From Sphingopyxis witflariensis (GTDB lineage Bacteria; Pseudomonadota; Alphaproteobacteria; Sphingomonadales; Sphingomonadaceae): 64,000 nt of DNA. Of this stretch, positions 46,827-55,702 are shown one piece after another. Below the pieces are notes generated by a model. That model ran no database searches. It was not told where the DNA came from and saw nothing but the letters and a program-made list of their open reading frames with translations. The stretch lies in contig NZ_NISJ01000004.1 of assembly GCF_002205635.1 (NCBI RefSeq), forward strand, positions 62,001 to 126,000, read 5' to 3'. The position numbers and the translations under genes are program-made. Every line of letters begins with the position of its first letter. The first letter of the stretch is position 1.

Positions 46827-47873
46827 TCACTTCTGTCGCGGACGGAGCGCGGGGCCGAGGTTGTAGATATCCTCGATCCAGACATAGCCGGTGAAGGCGG
46901 CGGGGATTTTTTGCAGCTGGTAGACGTTGTGGAGGCCGAGGCCGTTCGCTTTGTCGTCCTGATCGCCGACGAGGAGGACGCGGGTATCATGCGCTGCCGC
47001 GCGCGCTTGCAGGCGTTTGGGCCAGCCCCAAAAGGCCCATTGGCGGTTCAGCGGGACGATGATCGTGTTGCCGACGCAGCTGGGCGGATACCAGCCCGAC
47101 CAGCCATATTTGATATAGTCGGTGGTGCAGGTCCTGGCGCTGTCCGGGTCCATGGCCCATGCCTTGGGCGCCTTTTCGCGGATGATTTCGATCGGCTTGC
47201 CCTTGCCATAGAAGCCGAAGCGTCCGTCATTGGGATCGATCCCGGCCTTCGCAAAGGCGGCGAGCAGCATCTCGGCCTCCTTCGGGTCGGGCGACTTGAA
47301 ATTGATCAGCAGCGAGAGGTGGCCGAGCTGGCTCAGCACTTCGTCGAAGCCGGGCATCATGCCTACGCCCTTGCCGCGCAGCGGGAAGCTCTGGCCGCCG
47401 TCGGCGGTGTAGCCATAGCCGATGTCGAGTTTCCGCAGCTCGTCCATGGTGGCGTCGCGAATCGGGCCTTTGCCGTCGGTGCGGCAGTCGAGCGTCCAGT
47501 CGTGGAAGACCGCGATCTGGCCGTCCTTGGTCGGTGCAATGTCGAGTTCGACCATATTGGCGTCGCGGCCGATCGCGGCTCGGATCGAGGGCAGGCTGTT
47601 TTCGATATAATCATGTTCGGGCGCGCGGATGCGCGTCGCGGTGCAGGTGTCGCGGCCGACGCCGCTGTGATCGAAAAGCTGTGACACGCCGCGATGCGCG
47701 ATGAGGGTGCGCTTGCCGACGGGATCGGGGGCGAGCCAGCTCGCGTTGCTGAGGGTGAACCAGGCGACGATTGCCGCGAAGACCCAGAGGAAGATTTTGG
47801 TGCCGCGCTTCATCGGCTTTTTGGGCGGGGGTTCGAGCCCGGCGGCCCAGTCATCGTCGGTCGTTTCGGTCAT
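46827..47873 (-). CDS. Glycerophosphodiester phosphodiesterase family protein
   Basis: A 348-residue GDPD-fold protein with an N-terminal membrane anchor (TKIFLWVFAAIVAWFTLSNA). The TIM barrel shows the catalytic IAHRGVSQ (His/Arg), ENSLPSIRAAIG, NMVELDIAPTKDGQIAVFHD (metal Glu/Asp and second His) and SLLINFKSPDP. These support hydrolysis of glycerophosphodiesters. The loop CTATRIRAPEHDYIEN between strands 1 and 2 is longer than in typical enzymes. Probable periplasmic enzyme. Confidence 0.9.
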   Translation of the reverse strand: MTETTDDDWAAGLEPPPKKPMKRGTKIFLWVFAAIVAWFTLSNASWLAPDPVGKRTLIAHRGVSQLFDHSGVGRDTCTATRIRAPEHDYIENSLPSIRAAIGRDANMVELDIAPTKDGQIAVFHDWTLDCRTDGKGPIRDATMDELRKLDIGYGYTADGGQSFPLRGKGVGMMPGFDEVLSQLGHLSLLINFKSPDPKEAEMLLAAFAKAGIDPNDGRFGFYGKGKPIEIIREKAPKAWAMDPDSARTCTTDYIKYGWSGWYPPSCVGNTIIVPLNRQWAFWGWPKRLQARAAAHDTRVLLVGDQDDKANGLGLHNVYQLQKIPAAFTGYVWIEDIYNLGPALRPRQK

Positions 47874-47893
47874 ATATTTCCCCCTCCGTCTTC

Positions 47894-47973
47894 GTCATGC
47901 CGGACCCTTCGACAGGCTCAGGACAGGCTTGATCCGGCATCCATGAACCCCCGATCAAGTCCGGCATGACGAT
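47894..47973. repeat. Palindromic repeat pair with CCCTTCGACAGGCTCAGGA core
   Basis: CGTCATGCCGGACCCTTCGA and CAGGCTCAGGACAGGC precede TTGATCCGGCA, then GATCAAGTCCGGCATGACG. Outer arms CGTCATGCCGGA/TCCGGCATGACG are exact inverses. It lies between the GDPD and ribF genes. Confidence 0.8.
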
Positions 47974-47975
47974 GA

Positions 47976-48905
47976 TTATATGTTGGCGAGCAATTCCCGC
48001 GCGCGGTCGCAATCCGCCGCGATTTGCGCGGTCAGGGCGTCCATATCGTCGAACTTCGCCTCGGGCCGGATGAAGGCGCGGAAGGCGACGTCGATTTCCT
48101 GCCCGTAGAGATCTTCGGCGAAGTCGAAGAAATGCGGTTCGAGCAATTCCTTGGGCGGATCGAAGCTTGGGCGGATGCCGATGTTCGCCGCGCCCCTGAG
48201 GATGCGCCCGTCGGGCAGGCGGCCGGTGACCGCATAGATGCCGTAACGCGGGCGCAGATAATTTCCCATGTCGATGTTCGCGGTCGGAAAGCCGAGCAGG
48301 CGGCCGTTCTTGTCGCCATGTTCGACCGTGCCGCGCACGGTGAAGGGGCGGGTGAGCAGGCGCGCGGCGGTGTCGCAATCGCCCTCGCGCAGCGCGTCGC
48401 GGATGCGGCTCGACGAGACGACCTCCTCGGCATCGTCGACCGGGGCGACCATTTCGGTGAAGAAGCCGTGGGTGCGGGCATGGTCGGCCAGCGTCACGAC
48501 ATCGCCGCCGCGGCCCTTGCCGAAGACGAAATCGCTGCCGGTGACGACACCCGCCGCGCCGTAGCGATCGAGCAGCAGCCCGGTGATGAAATCCTCGGCC
48601 GTCGTCCCCGCGAGCGTCGCGTCGAAGGGCAGGACGAGCATCGCGTCGGCGCCCGCCGCGGCGAACAGCTCCTGCCGCTGATCGAGCGTCGTCAGGCGAA
48701 AGGGCGGGACGTCGGGCTTGAAGAAGCGCACCGGATGCGGGTCGAAGGTCGCGACGATCGCGGGGCGGCCCTCGTCACGCGCATGGCGGACGGCACGGCC
48801 GACGACCGCCTGATGCCCGGCGTGGAAGCCGTCGAAATTGCCGAGCGCGATCACCCCGCCACGGAGTGGTTCTTCGATGCGGGCGTGGCCATCGAGGCGA
48901 ATCAC
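47976..48905 (-). CDS. ribF: Bifunctional riboflavin kinase/FAD synthetase
   Basis: A 309-residue enzyme that phosphorylates riboflavin to FMN and adenylylates it to FAD. The N-terminal FAD-synthetase domain has VIALGNFDGFHAGHQAVVGR (nucleotidyltransferase HxGH), FDPHPVRFF and VVSSSRIRDAL. The C-terminal kinase domain has LLGFPTANIDMGNYLRPRYG and GIRPSFD. Translation starts at GTG 48905 in a GTGA overlap with the dipeptidase stop, so it is part of the compact unit from purE onward. Confidence 0.96.
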   Translation of the reverse strand: MIRLDGHARIEEPLRGGVIALGNFDGFHAGHQAVVGRAVRHARDEGRPAIVATFDPHPVRFFKPDVPPFRLTTLDQRQELFAAAGADAMLVLPFDATLAGTTAEDFITGLLLDRYGAAGVVTGSDFVFGKGRGGDVVTLADHARTHGFFTEMVAPVDDAEEVVSSSRIRDALREGDCDTAARLLTRPFTVRGTVEHGDKNGRLLGFPTANIDMGNYLRPRYGIYAVTGRLPDGRILRGAANIGIRPSFDPPKELLEPHFFDFAEDLYGQEIDVAFRAFIRPEAKFDDMDALTAQIAADCDRARELLANI

Positions 48906-50086
48906 GGGGCGGGCGGGGCGAGGGGCACGAGGCCAGCCGACAGCACGCGGATCGCGTTGCCGCCCATCGCGGCGCGGATTTCGTCGTCGCTGAAGCCCGC
49001 GTCGATCAGCGCCTGCGTCACCTGCACCAGCTTTGACGTGTCGAAGCGCACCGTCGTCGCGCCGTCATAGTCGCTGCCGAGCGCGACATGATTGATGCCG
49101 ACGAGGTCGCGGACATGCTTCATCGCCTTCGCGATGCTCGCGGGTGAGGTGTCGCAGACCGCTGCGTCCCAGTATCCGATGCCGATCAGGCCGCCCGTCG
49201 CGGCGACGCCGCGAATCTGTTCATCGCTGAGATTGCGATTGACCTTGCACGTCGCCTGCACGCCGCCGTGGCTGGAGACGACGGGGCGGCGCGCCATTTT
49301 GAGAATGTCGGCGACGCAGGCGCTGGAGCAATGGGCGAGATCGACGATCATCCCCCTGGCTTCCATCCGCGTCACAACGTTGCGTCCGAGCGGGGTGAGG
49401 CCGCCTTTTTTGAGCCCGTGCATCGATCCCGCGAGCTCATTGTCGAAGAAATGGGTGAGCCCCGCCATGCGGAAGCCCGCGGCGTAGAGCTTGTCGAGAT
49501 TGGCGATATCGCCTTTGAGCCCGTGCAATCCTTCGATGCTGAGCATGGCACCGACGGGCACCGCCTTGCCTTGCCGCGCCGCGATCAGCGCGTCGAGCTG
49601 GGCCCGGTCGGCGACCGCGACGAGCTGGCCGTCCGACGCTGCGACCGCGCGGTGCAGCTTTTCGGCGTGCCACAGCGAGCGTTCGAGCAACGAGTTCCAC
49701 GTCCGCACAGGTTGCAACTGCGCGATCACCAGTCCGGTGATATTGTCGGTATCGCCGCTATTGGCGTCGTAATTCTGGCCCTTGGGCGACTTGGTCGTGC
49801 TCGCGAGGATTTGCAGCGCGACGTTTCCGTCTTCGAGCCGGGGCAGATCCATATGGCCGCGCTTTGCACGATCGAGAAAGTCGCGGCTCCAGAGCAGGCT
49901 GTCGCTGTGCAGATCGACGACGGTGAGGGTCTTGTGGAGCGCCTTGGCGCGCTCGCTGACCTCGGCAAGCGGTTTGCCGTCGACCTTGTTCATGCTGCGC
50001 TCGAGCATGCCGGGGGCGAGGGTGAAGAAGGCGCCCGCCGCGACGATCAGGACGACCAGTATGCCAATCAGCCAGCGGCGCATCAT
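48902..50086 (-). CDS. Membrane dipeptidase (peptidase M19)
   Basis: A 394-residue renal-dipeptidase-type zinc peptidase. An N-terminal anchor (WLIGILVVLIVAAGAFFTLA) is followed by the M19 fold. Features are TVVDLHSDSLLW (zinc His/Asp), LSIEGLHGLKGDIANLDKLY, GLTHFFDNELAGS, MIVDLAHCSSACV, VSSHGGVQA, and ALGSDYDGATTV (Asp). ATG 50086 has AAGGAA upstream and lies inside the folA stop (ATGA). A dipeptidase between folA and ribF is unusual but its overlaps indicate co-translation. Probably periplasmic and acting on peptidoglycan or dipeptides. Confidence 0.95.
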   Translation of the reverse strand: MMRRWLIGILVVLIVAAGAFFTLAPGMLERSMNKVDGKPLAEVSERAKALHKTLTVVDLHSDSLLWSRDFLDRAKRGHMDLPRLEDGNVALQILASTTKSPKGQNYDANSGDTDNITGLVIAQLQPVRTWNSLLERSLWHAEKLHRAVAASDGQLVAVADRAQLDALIAARQGKAVPVGAMLSIEGLHGLKGDIANLDKLYAAGFRMAGLTHFFDNELAGSMHGLKKGGLTPLGRNVVTRMEARGMIVDLAHCSSACVADILKMARRPVVSSHGGVQATCKVNRNLSDEQIRGVAATGGLIGIGYWDAAVCDTSPASIAKAMKHVRDLVGINHVALGSDYDGATTVRFDTSKLVQVTQALIDAGFSDDEIRAAMGGNAIRVLSAGLVPLAPPAP

Positions 50087-50574
50087 TTTTTCCTTACGAG
50101 CGTGACGAAGCTGTACGCGGGGCGGCCAGCGTCGCCGGCGGGATGATCCTCGCGCGCGATCTCGCGCCATTCGGGACCGGGGGCGGGGATCGCGGCGTCG
50201 CCTTTGGGCTCGAGCGCGATTTCGGTCAGCTCGATGCGGTCGGCCAGCGGCAGGAATTGTGCATAGATTTCGGCGCCGCCGATCACCATCACATGCGGTG
50301 CATTGGCGAGGCGCAGCGCCCCCTCGACGCTGTGCGCTGGCTCGGCGCCCTCCTCCTGCCAGTCGGGATCGCGGGTCAGCACGATGTGGCGGCGGCCCTC
50401 GAGCAGCGCGGGAAGGCTGTCGAAGGTTTTGCGCCCCATGATCATCGGGCGGCCCATCGTCAGCTGTTTGAAGCGGCGAAGATCGGCGGGAAGGTGCCAG
50501 GGCATTTTGCCGTCGGCGCCGATGACGCCATTGCTGGCGCGCGCGAGGATCAGCGTGATTTCGGGATGGTTCAT
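50083..50574 (-). CDS. folA: Dihydrofolate reductase
   Basis: A 163-residue NADPH-dependent reductase producing tetrahydrofolate. The N-terminal ITLILARASNGVIGADGKMP WHLPADLRRFK contains the catalytic carboxylate position (Asp of LPADL) and substrate loop. MGRPMIMGRKTFDSLP binds NADPH. VMVIGGAEIYAQFLPLADRI is the second signature. The start overlaps the purK stop by four bases. Confidence 0.97.
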   Translation of the reverse strand: MNHPEITLILARASNGVIGADGKMPWHLPADLRRFKQLTMGRPMIMGRKTFDSLPALLEGRRHIVLTRDPDWQEEGAEPAHSVEGALRLANAPHVMVIGGAEIYAQFLPLADRIELTEIALEPKGDAAIPAPGPEWREIAREDHPAGDAGRPAYSFVTLVRKK

Positions 50575-51644
50575 GAAGGCAAGGTTCCAACCCAGGTGAC
50601 ATGGCCGAGCTTGCGGCCCTCGCGGACCTCGGCCTTGCCATAATGATGGACGCGCGCAGCGCCGTCGGCGAGCAGCGCGGGCACGCCCTCGATCTCGGCG
50701 CCGATCAGATTGCGCATGACGACGGGGAGTGCGGTCGTGGAGGTATCGCCGAGCGGCAGACCGGCGACGGCGCGGATATGGTTTTCGAACTGGCTCGTCA
50801 CCGCGCCCTCGATCGTCCAATGGCCGCTGTTGTGGACGCGCGGCGCCATTTCGTTGAAGATCGGGCCGTTTTCGGTGGCGAAAAACTCGCCGGTCAGCAC
50901 GCCGACATAGTCGAGCGCGTCGGCGATCTTCGCGAGCAGCGCGCGGGCTTCGTCTTGCTGATCGCGGATGATCTGCGGCGGCGGCAGGCTCGATGTCGCG
51001 AGGATACCATGTTCATGGACATTGACCGGACTGTCCCAGAAGCGTGTTTCGCCGTCGATCCCGCGCACCATCAGGACCGAAAATTCATGCGCGAAGGTCA
51101 CGAAACCTTCGAGCACTGCGGCGTGGCGGTCGATCGCGTCCCATGCGGCATCGGCGTCGTCGGGGCTGGTGAGGCGCGCCTGGCCTTTGCCGTCATAGCC
51201 CATGCGGACGGTTTTCAGGATCGCGGGGGCGCCGACGTCGGCCAATGCGGTATCGAGCGCGGCGCGGTTCGCCACCGCAGCGAAGGGGGCCGGGCGGCCG
51301 CCGAGGTCGGCGACGAAATTCTTCTCGATCAGCCGGTCCTGCGCGATTTCGAGCGCGCCGCCGCCGGGGCGCACCGCGACATGGCCCGACAGGAAGCGGA
51401 CGGTGTCGACGGGGACATTTTCAAATTCGAAGGTGACGACGTCGCAGGCCGAGGCAAAGGCGGCGAGGCGCGATTCATCGTCCCACGCCGCCTGCGTGTG
51501 CTGCGCCGCAACATCGGCGGCGACGCTTTCGCGGTCGGGTGCATAGATGTGGATGCGATAGCCGAGCTGTGCGGCGGCCTGACCGAGCATGCGGCCGAGC
51601 TGGCCGCCGCCCAAAATGCCGATGGTCGAACCGGGAGGCAGCAA
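50571..51644 (-). CDS. purK: N5-carboxyaminoimidazole ribonucleotide synthetase
   Basis: A 357-residue ATP-grasp enzyme that makes N5-CAIR from AIR, ATP and bicarbonate in purine synthesis. PPGSTIGILGGGQLGRMLGQ is the N-terminal pre-ATP-grasp signature. APAILKTVRMGYDGKGQARL binds ATP, and NEMAPRVHNSGHWTIEGA holds metal-binding residues. It follows purE by 4 bases and overlaps folA, so it is central to the operon. Confidence 0.97.
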   Translation of the reverse strand: MLPPGSTIGILGGGQLGRMLGQAAAQLGYRIHIYAPDRESVAADVAAQHTQAAWDDESRLAAFASACDVVTFEFENVPVDTVRFLSGHVAVRPGGGALEIAQDRLIEKNFVADLGGRPAPFAAVANRAALDTALADVGAPAILKTVRMGYDGKGQARLTSPDDADAAWDAIDRHAAVLEGFVTFAHEFSVLMVRGIDGETRFWDSPVNVHEHGILATSSLPPPQIIRDQQDEARALLAKIADALDYVGVLTGEFFATENGPIFNEMAPRVHNSGHWTIEGAVTSQFENHIRAVAGLPLGDTSTTALPVVMRNLIGAEIEGVPALLADGAARVHHYGKAEVREGRKLGHVTWVGTLPS

Positions 51645-51648
51645 GCGC

Positions 51649-52167
51649 TCAGCCCTCGCGCACGGGGATCATGGCGACCCCCTCGGTCTGCGCGGCGCGC
51701 CATGCGTCGAGCCGGGTGGCGAGATCGGCGTCATCGCCCGCGAGCAGCGCGGCGGCGAACAGGCCGGCGTTGGTCGCCCCCGCCTTGCCGATCGCAAAGG
51801 TCGCGACCGGAATTCCGCCGGGCATCTGGACGATCGAATACAGGCTGTCGACACCGCTGAGCGCAGCCGACTGGACGGGAACGCCCAGGACGGGAACGCG
51901 CGTCATCGAAGCGACCATGCCGGGCAGATGCGCCGCGCCGCCCGCGCCCGCGACGATGGCGCGGAGGCCACGGTTTGCGGCGCTTTTTGCATAGTCGATC
52001 AGGCGGTCGGGGGTGCGGTGGGCGGAGACGATCTGCACCTCGTGTGCGATGCCAAATTCTTCCAATATATGGACGGCGTGCGCCATTGTGGGCCAGTCCG
52101 ACTGGCTGCCCATGATTACGCCAACGCTGACTCTGGCGCTTCCGCCCTGCGGCGCGCGATCGCCCAT
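51649..52167 (-). CDS. purE: N5-CAIR mutase
   Basis: A 172-residue class I PurE that converts N5-CAIR to CAIR. It contains [37 protein letters not shown] (catalytic His) and [20 protein letters not shown], then [22 protein letters not shown] 52167 is chosen because AGGAG lies 9 bases upstream. It is the first gene of the purE-purK-folA-dipeptidase-ribF unit. Confidence 0.97.
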   Translation of the reverse strand: MGDRAPQGGSARVSVGVIMGSQSDWPTMAHAVHILEEFGIAHEVQIVSAHRTPDRLIDYAKSAANRGLRAIVAGAGGAAHLPGMVASMTRVPVLGVPVQSAALSGVDSLYSIVQMPGGIPVATFAIGKAGATNAGLFAAALLAGDDADLATRLDAWRAAQTEGVAMIPVREG

Positions 52168-52373
52168 CACCCTATACTCCTGACCCCGGCCCTGTTCCGG
52201 CCCCGTTCCGACAATGAATCGTCGCTGCACTCCCCTAGCTATTCGCTTTCGCAGGCGCAACGCCGCCAAACGCCCCTGCGTTTACGGATTGGTATCAACT
52301 GCTAGCTAATGACCTTGGCCAGATGATCGCCGGCATCCATCGGCGAGCAATTTGACATGCGCGGGGACCGGGA

Positions 52374-53018
52374 ATGGATAGCGTAGGAGGGGCGCGGATT
52401 GCAGTCAGCCATATCGGCATGCTGCCCGTCGACTCCGTCGAAGACCAGTTGCGCGAAATGCGCCGGGAGCGCGACGCGCTGCGCCGCGAAAATCGCGTGC
52501 TCAAGATCGCCGTTGCCGAGCTCGAGCGCGTGTCCGAACGCGACACGCTGACCCCCTTGTTCAACCGCCGCTATTTCCTGACCGCGATTCATCAGCGGAT
52601 CGCGCGGTTCGAGCGCTATGCCGAACCCGCCGCAGTCGTTTTTGTCGACGTCAACCAGCTCAAATATATCAACGACAGTTTCGGTCACGCTGCGGGCGAT
52701 TTTGCGCTGATAGAAATTGCCGCCCGGCTTGCGACGGCGATCCGTTCGTCCGATGTAGCGGCGCGGATCGGCGGCGATGAATTCGGTCTGATCCTCGACC
52801 AGTCAAGCGAGGCGGCGGCGCGGACGCAGGTTCGCTGGCTGTGCGAGATGTTGAGCGCGACCCCCGCATTTTACGACGGTCATGAAATCATGCTGTCGGC
52901 CTGTTTCGGGATTGCGATGCTGCGGACCGGCGTGAGCGAATCCGACATATTGGCTGCCGCCGACCGCGACATGTATCGGAGCAAGCAAGTGCAGGAACGG
53001 CTCCCCGGTCACCGCTAA
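52374..53018 (+). CDS. GGDEF-domain diguanylate cyclase
   Basis: A 214-residue cytoplasmic protein. A short coiled coil (DSVEDQLREMRRERDALRRE) precedes a GGDEF domain with DTLTPLFNRRYFLTAIHQRI, VDVNQLKYINDSFGHAAGDF and the intact active-site ARIGGDEFGLILD. It should make cyclic di-GMP. No sensor domain or transmembrane helix; the coiled coil would allow dimerisation. I did not see an RxxD inhibitory site immediately upstream of GGDEF. Divergent from purE. Confidence 0.92.
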   Translation: MDSVGGARIAVSHIGMLPVDSVEDQLREMRRERDALRRENRVLKIAVAELERVSERDTLTPLFNRRYFLTAIHQRIARFERYAEPAAVVFVDVNQLKYINDSFGHAAGDFALIEIAARLATAIRSSDVAARIGGDEFGLILDQSSEAAARTQVRWLCEMLSATPAFYDGHEIMLSACFGIAMLRTGVSESDILAAADRDMYRSKQVQERLPGHR

Positions 53019-53069
53019 CCGGGCGTTAACCAAAAGGGCGCATCGTCATCCCCAGAAAACAGGGGGTGC

Positions 53070-53399
53070 ATGATGCTGAGCCACAACGACCCGTTTCCCG
53101 ATATGCAGCGCCGGATCACCGGACAGATCGGCGCGCTCGCCAAAGCGCTGCCGCATTGTGCGCTGGCGCAGATCGTCCAGAGCATCGACGACATCCGCTG
53201 CCTCGCGCGCGACCATGGTTTTGCTGCGGTCGAAACGCTGGCAAGCCGGCTCGAATCGGCGGTTGGTTCAGGCGGCCAGCGCGCCGCGATCCTGACCTAT
53301 CTCGACGCGATGAGCGACGCCGCGAGCGCGCCCGGACCGCTACCCGCCGCCGCGCAGGAAGCGTGGCTGGCGTCGGTCGCGATGCGGTTGGGGCATTGA
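53070..53399 (+). CDS. Small hypothetical protein
   Basis: A 109-residue soluble protein, helical by composition (QIGALAKALPHCALAQIVQS and LASRLESAVGSGGQRAAILT). No signal or family recognised; ATG 53070 or 53073 are both possible, after AGGGGGTGC. It lies between a GGDEF gene and a membrane protein gene on the same strand. Coding bias looks normal. Confidence 0.6.
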   Translation: MMLSHNDPFPDMQRRITGQIGALAKALPHCALAQIVQSIDDIRCLARDHGFAAVETLASRLESAVGSGGQRAAILTYLDAMSDAASAPGPLPAAAQEAWLASVAMRLGH

Positions 53400-53432
53400 C
53401 GGGCGCTGACTGACGCGTCAGGCGCGATTTCC

Positions 53433-54011
53433 ATGGATGCCATCATGCTCGCGCTCGTGGCGGTGCTGCTCGCCAATGCCGACGGGCGCACCGGTATATT
53501 TCTCTCGCAATTGCTGCGTGCGCGCACCGATCGGCGACGTATCACGCTGATCGCATTCGGTAGCTTCGTTATCAACGCCGCGATCGCGGCCATCGCCGGA
53601 TCGGTCGCCAACCGGATGATCGGGCAGGGGGTGGTCGCGCTGCTCGTCGCTTTTGCGTTGCTCGCTGCCGCCGCAGCGCTGCTGTGGCGCGGACGTCCGG
53701 CGATCGCGGCTGATCACGCGGCCGAAATGCCGTTTACCGGGCTGGTGATGCGGATGCTGCTCGACCAGTTTGGCGATCGCAGCCATTTCCTGATCGGTGC
53801 GCTCGCCGCGACCAGCGGGGCGGGATATTGGGCGGCGGCGGGCGGGCTGATCGGCTGGACGCTCGCGCTTTTGCCCTTCCTCGCCTTTGGTCCCGCGATC
53901 GCCGACCGGCGCGCGGCGCGCCTGCTCTGCTGGGCGAGCGCGGCCATTCTTATCTTCTGGGGCGTTCGCACCGCGATGACCGCGTTCGGTTTGATCGGGC
54001 TATCTTCTTGA
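53433..54011 (+). CDS. Degenerate GDT1/UPF0016-like membrane protein
   Basis: A 192-residue protein with about six helices in two halves, as in the GDT1/TMEM165 (UPF0016) family of Mn/Ca-proton exchangers. In typical members each half has ExGDK(S/T). Here the second half reads LLDQFGDRSHFLIGALAA, with Gln in place of Lys-adjacent pattern and Arg for Lys. The first has LLANADGRTGIFLSQLLRAR, with the Glu missing. Exchange activity may thus be altered or lost. The structure is still clearly of this family's pattern. Confidence 0.65.
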   Translation: MDAIMLALVAVLLANADGRTGIFLSQLLRARTDRRRITLIAFGSFVINAAIAAIAGSVANRMIGQGVVALLVAFALLAAAAALLWRGRPAIAADHAAEMPFTGLVMRMLLDQFGDRSHFLIGALAATSGAGYWAAAGGLIGWTLALLPFLAFGPAIADRRAARLLCWASAAILIFWGVRTAMTAFGLIGLSS

Positions 54012-54115
54012 TGCTGCGTCACTGATCGAGTTTCTCGATGACAGCGACCAAGAGCATCCATGGGCCTTTTGTCGCCAGCACTGCTATGTCGTTGGGGCAA
54101 CAGAAAGGATGACCC

Positions 54116-54574
54116 ATGCCCCAGAATCATAATGAGCCCGCGGTCGCCGATGCGCTGAACGCGCTGCTCGCCGACAGCTTCGCGCTCTATCTGAAGACCA
54201 AGAATTTCCACTGGCACGTCCATGGTCCGCGCTTTCGCGACCTGCACTTGCTGTTCGATGAGCATGCGACGCAGATATTGGCGACGACCGACCTGATCGC
54301 CGAGCGCGTGCGCAAAAATGGCGCGTCGACGCTGCGCTCGATCGGCGACATCGGGCGCCGCCAGTCGATCAAGGATGACGATGGCGCGAATGTTGATGCC
54401 GACACGATGATCAAGACGTTGGCCGAGGATAATCAGACGCTGCTTGCGCAGCTGAAGGCGGTCAAAGCGGCAGCCGAGGCCGATGGCGATATTGCGACCA
54501 GCGGTCTGGTCGATACATGGGCCGACGAGACGCAGCAGCGGATATGGTTCCTGCAGGCGACGCTGGGCTATTGA
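54116..54574 (+). CDS. dps: DNA-binding ferritin-like protein Dps
   Basis: A 152-residue Dps protein that forms a 12-mer storing iron and protecting DNA. Ferroxidase ligands are in KTKNFHWHVHGPRFRDLHLL and FDEHATQIL. ETQQRIWFLQATLGY is the typical C-terminus. No lysine-rich DNA-binding tail is seen, so DNA binding may be weak. Monocistronic; the RBS is GAAAGGATG region upstream. Confidence 0.93.
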   Translation: MPQNHNEPAVADALNALLADSFALYLKTKNFHWHVHGPRFRDLHLLFDEHATQILATTDLIAERVRKNGASTLRSIGDIGRRQSIKDDDGANVDADTMIKTLAEDNQTLLAQLKAVKAAAEADGDIATSGLVDTWADETQQRIWFLQATLGY

Positions 54575-54614
54575 GGCCAGGAGCCCCATTTTGGGGTGGA
54601 AGCCACATGCCGTT

Positions 54615-54637
54615 CGTCATCCCGGGCTTGACCCGGG
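54615..54637. repeat. Palindromic repeat unit left of IS30
   Basis: CGTCATCCCGGGCTTGACCCGGG is a unit of the dispersed palindrome type. The IS30 left end begins three bases later. The opposite unit, of the GACCCCGGATCAAGTCCGGG kind, lies at 55703 on the far side, so the element separates two repeat units. Confidence 0.75.
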
Positions 54638-55612
54638 TGTGGATTCACATTTGAAGTGCAACGTGCGGAAGGTTTCGGCTGGGGTTTTGAAGCCGAGGCA
54701 TTTTCTGGGTGTGTTGTTGTAGTTTGCGATGATGGCGTCGATGGCTTTGGCTGACAAGTCGTCGAGGTTGGTTTTTCGGGGCAGGTTGCGGCGCAGCCTG
54801 CCGATGGCGTTTTCGACACCGCCTTTCTGCCATGGAGCGTGCGGATCGCAGAAGTAGGCGTTGAGGCCGAGCTGCTGTTCGATGCGGTGATGGCGGGTAA
54901 ATTCGGTGCCATTGTCGAAGGTGATCGAGCGTCGCAGCGCGGCTGGCAGGGGTCTCAGCATCCCGACGAGCGCGTCGGCGACGGGATCGGCCTTGAGGCT
55001 GGCCTGACGCAGGGCGATGGCGATCCGCGAGTGGCGTTCATGGGCGATCAGGATCGCCTGTCCCGAAGTGGAGAAGAGCATGGCATCGGCCTCCCAATGG
55101 CCTGCCTGCTTGCGGGTGGCGATGCTGTCGGGGCGGTCGTGGACCGAGAGACGGTCGGTATAGCGCGGCCAGCCGCCCTTGGTGCGCCAGCCGCGCTTGT
55201 ACTTGGCGCGCGGGAGGTAGAAGCGCCAGCGCCGGTCGTTGGTGCGTTTGAGCTGGGCATAGACGAAGCGGTAGATGGTCTCATGGCTGATGACCTGATG
55301 GCCTTGTTCATGGGCCAGACGCCCCGCCACCTGCTCAGGCGACCAGCCCTGCGCGAGCCGGTCGAGCACTTGTTCACGCAAGGCATCGTCACGCTCGAGC
55401 CGCGTCCCGGTCCAGCGCCGAGCATCGGCCTGCGCCTGCGCATAGGCAGGCTGGTAACCGACCTTGGCTCCACAGTTGCGCTTCAACTCGCGCGCGATGG
55501 TCGACGGCTGGCGATCCAGAGCTGTAGCGATCTGCCGGATCGATTGCCCGTCTTCATAAAGACGGGCAATCGAACAGCGCTCCTCAATCGATAACTGACG
55601 GTATCTCGACAT
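54617..55612 (-). CDS. IS30-family transposase
   Basis: A 331-residue DDE transposase. The N-terminal HTH is LSIEERCSIARLYEDGQSIR and QIATALDRQPSTIARELKRN. The catalytic core has AGHWEADAMLF (Asp), SITFDNGTEFTRHH (Asp) and QKGGVENAIGRLRRNLPRK (Glu), all intact. In the element's own reading frame there is no stop before the left inverted repeat ends. Translation runs through the repeat into the flanking palindrome and stops at 54617, so the last residues (TPGSSPG) come from target DNA. Confidence 0.92.
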   Translation of the reverse strand: MSRYRQLSIEERCSIARLYEDGQSIRQIATALDRQPSTIARELKRNCGAKVGYQPAYAQAQADARRWTGTRLERDDALREQVLDRLAQGWSPEQVAGRLAHEQGHQVISHETIYRFVYAQLKRTNDRRWRFYLPRAKYKRGWRTKGGWPRYTDRLSVHDRPDSIATRKQAGHWEADAMLFSTSGQAILIAHERHSRIAIALRQASLKADPVADALVGMLRPLPAALRRSITFDNGTEFTRHHRIEQQLGLNAYFCDPHAPWQKGGVENAIGRLRRNLPRKTNLDDLSAKAIDAIIANYNNTPRKCLGFKTPAETFRTLHFKCESTPGSSPG

Positions 55613-55654
55613 GGCAACACCTGTGTGAGGTGTTGCACTTCGTTTGTGAACTCA
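54640..55654 (-). mobile_element. IS30-family insertion sequence
   Basis: Imperfect terminal inverted repeats: TGGATTCACATTTGAAGTGC on the left, and on the right (reverse strand) TGAGTTCACAAACGAAGTGC, matching at most positions. The element is about 1015 bp and has one transposase gene. It lies between two dispersed palindromic units. No clear short target duplication could be read. Confidence 0.85.
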
Positions 55655-55702
55655 GGGGGATCCCGCTTTTTTTCCGGCATCGACTGGCCTTGGCTTCAAG
55701 CG

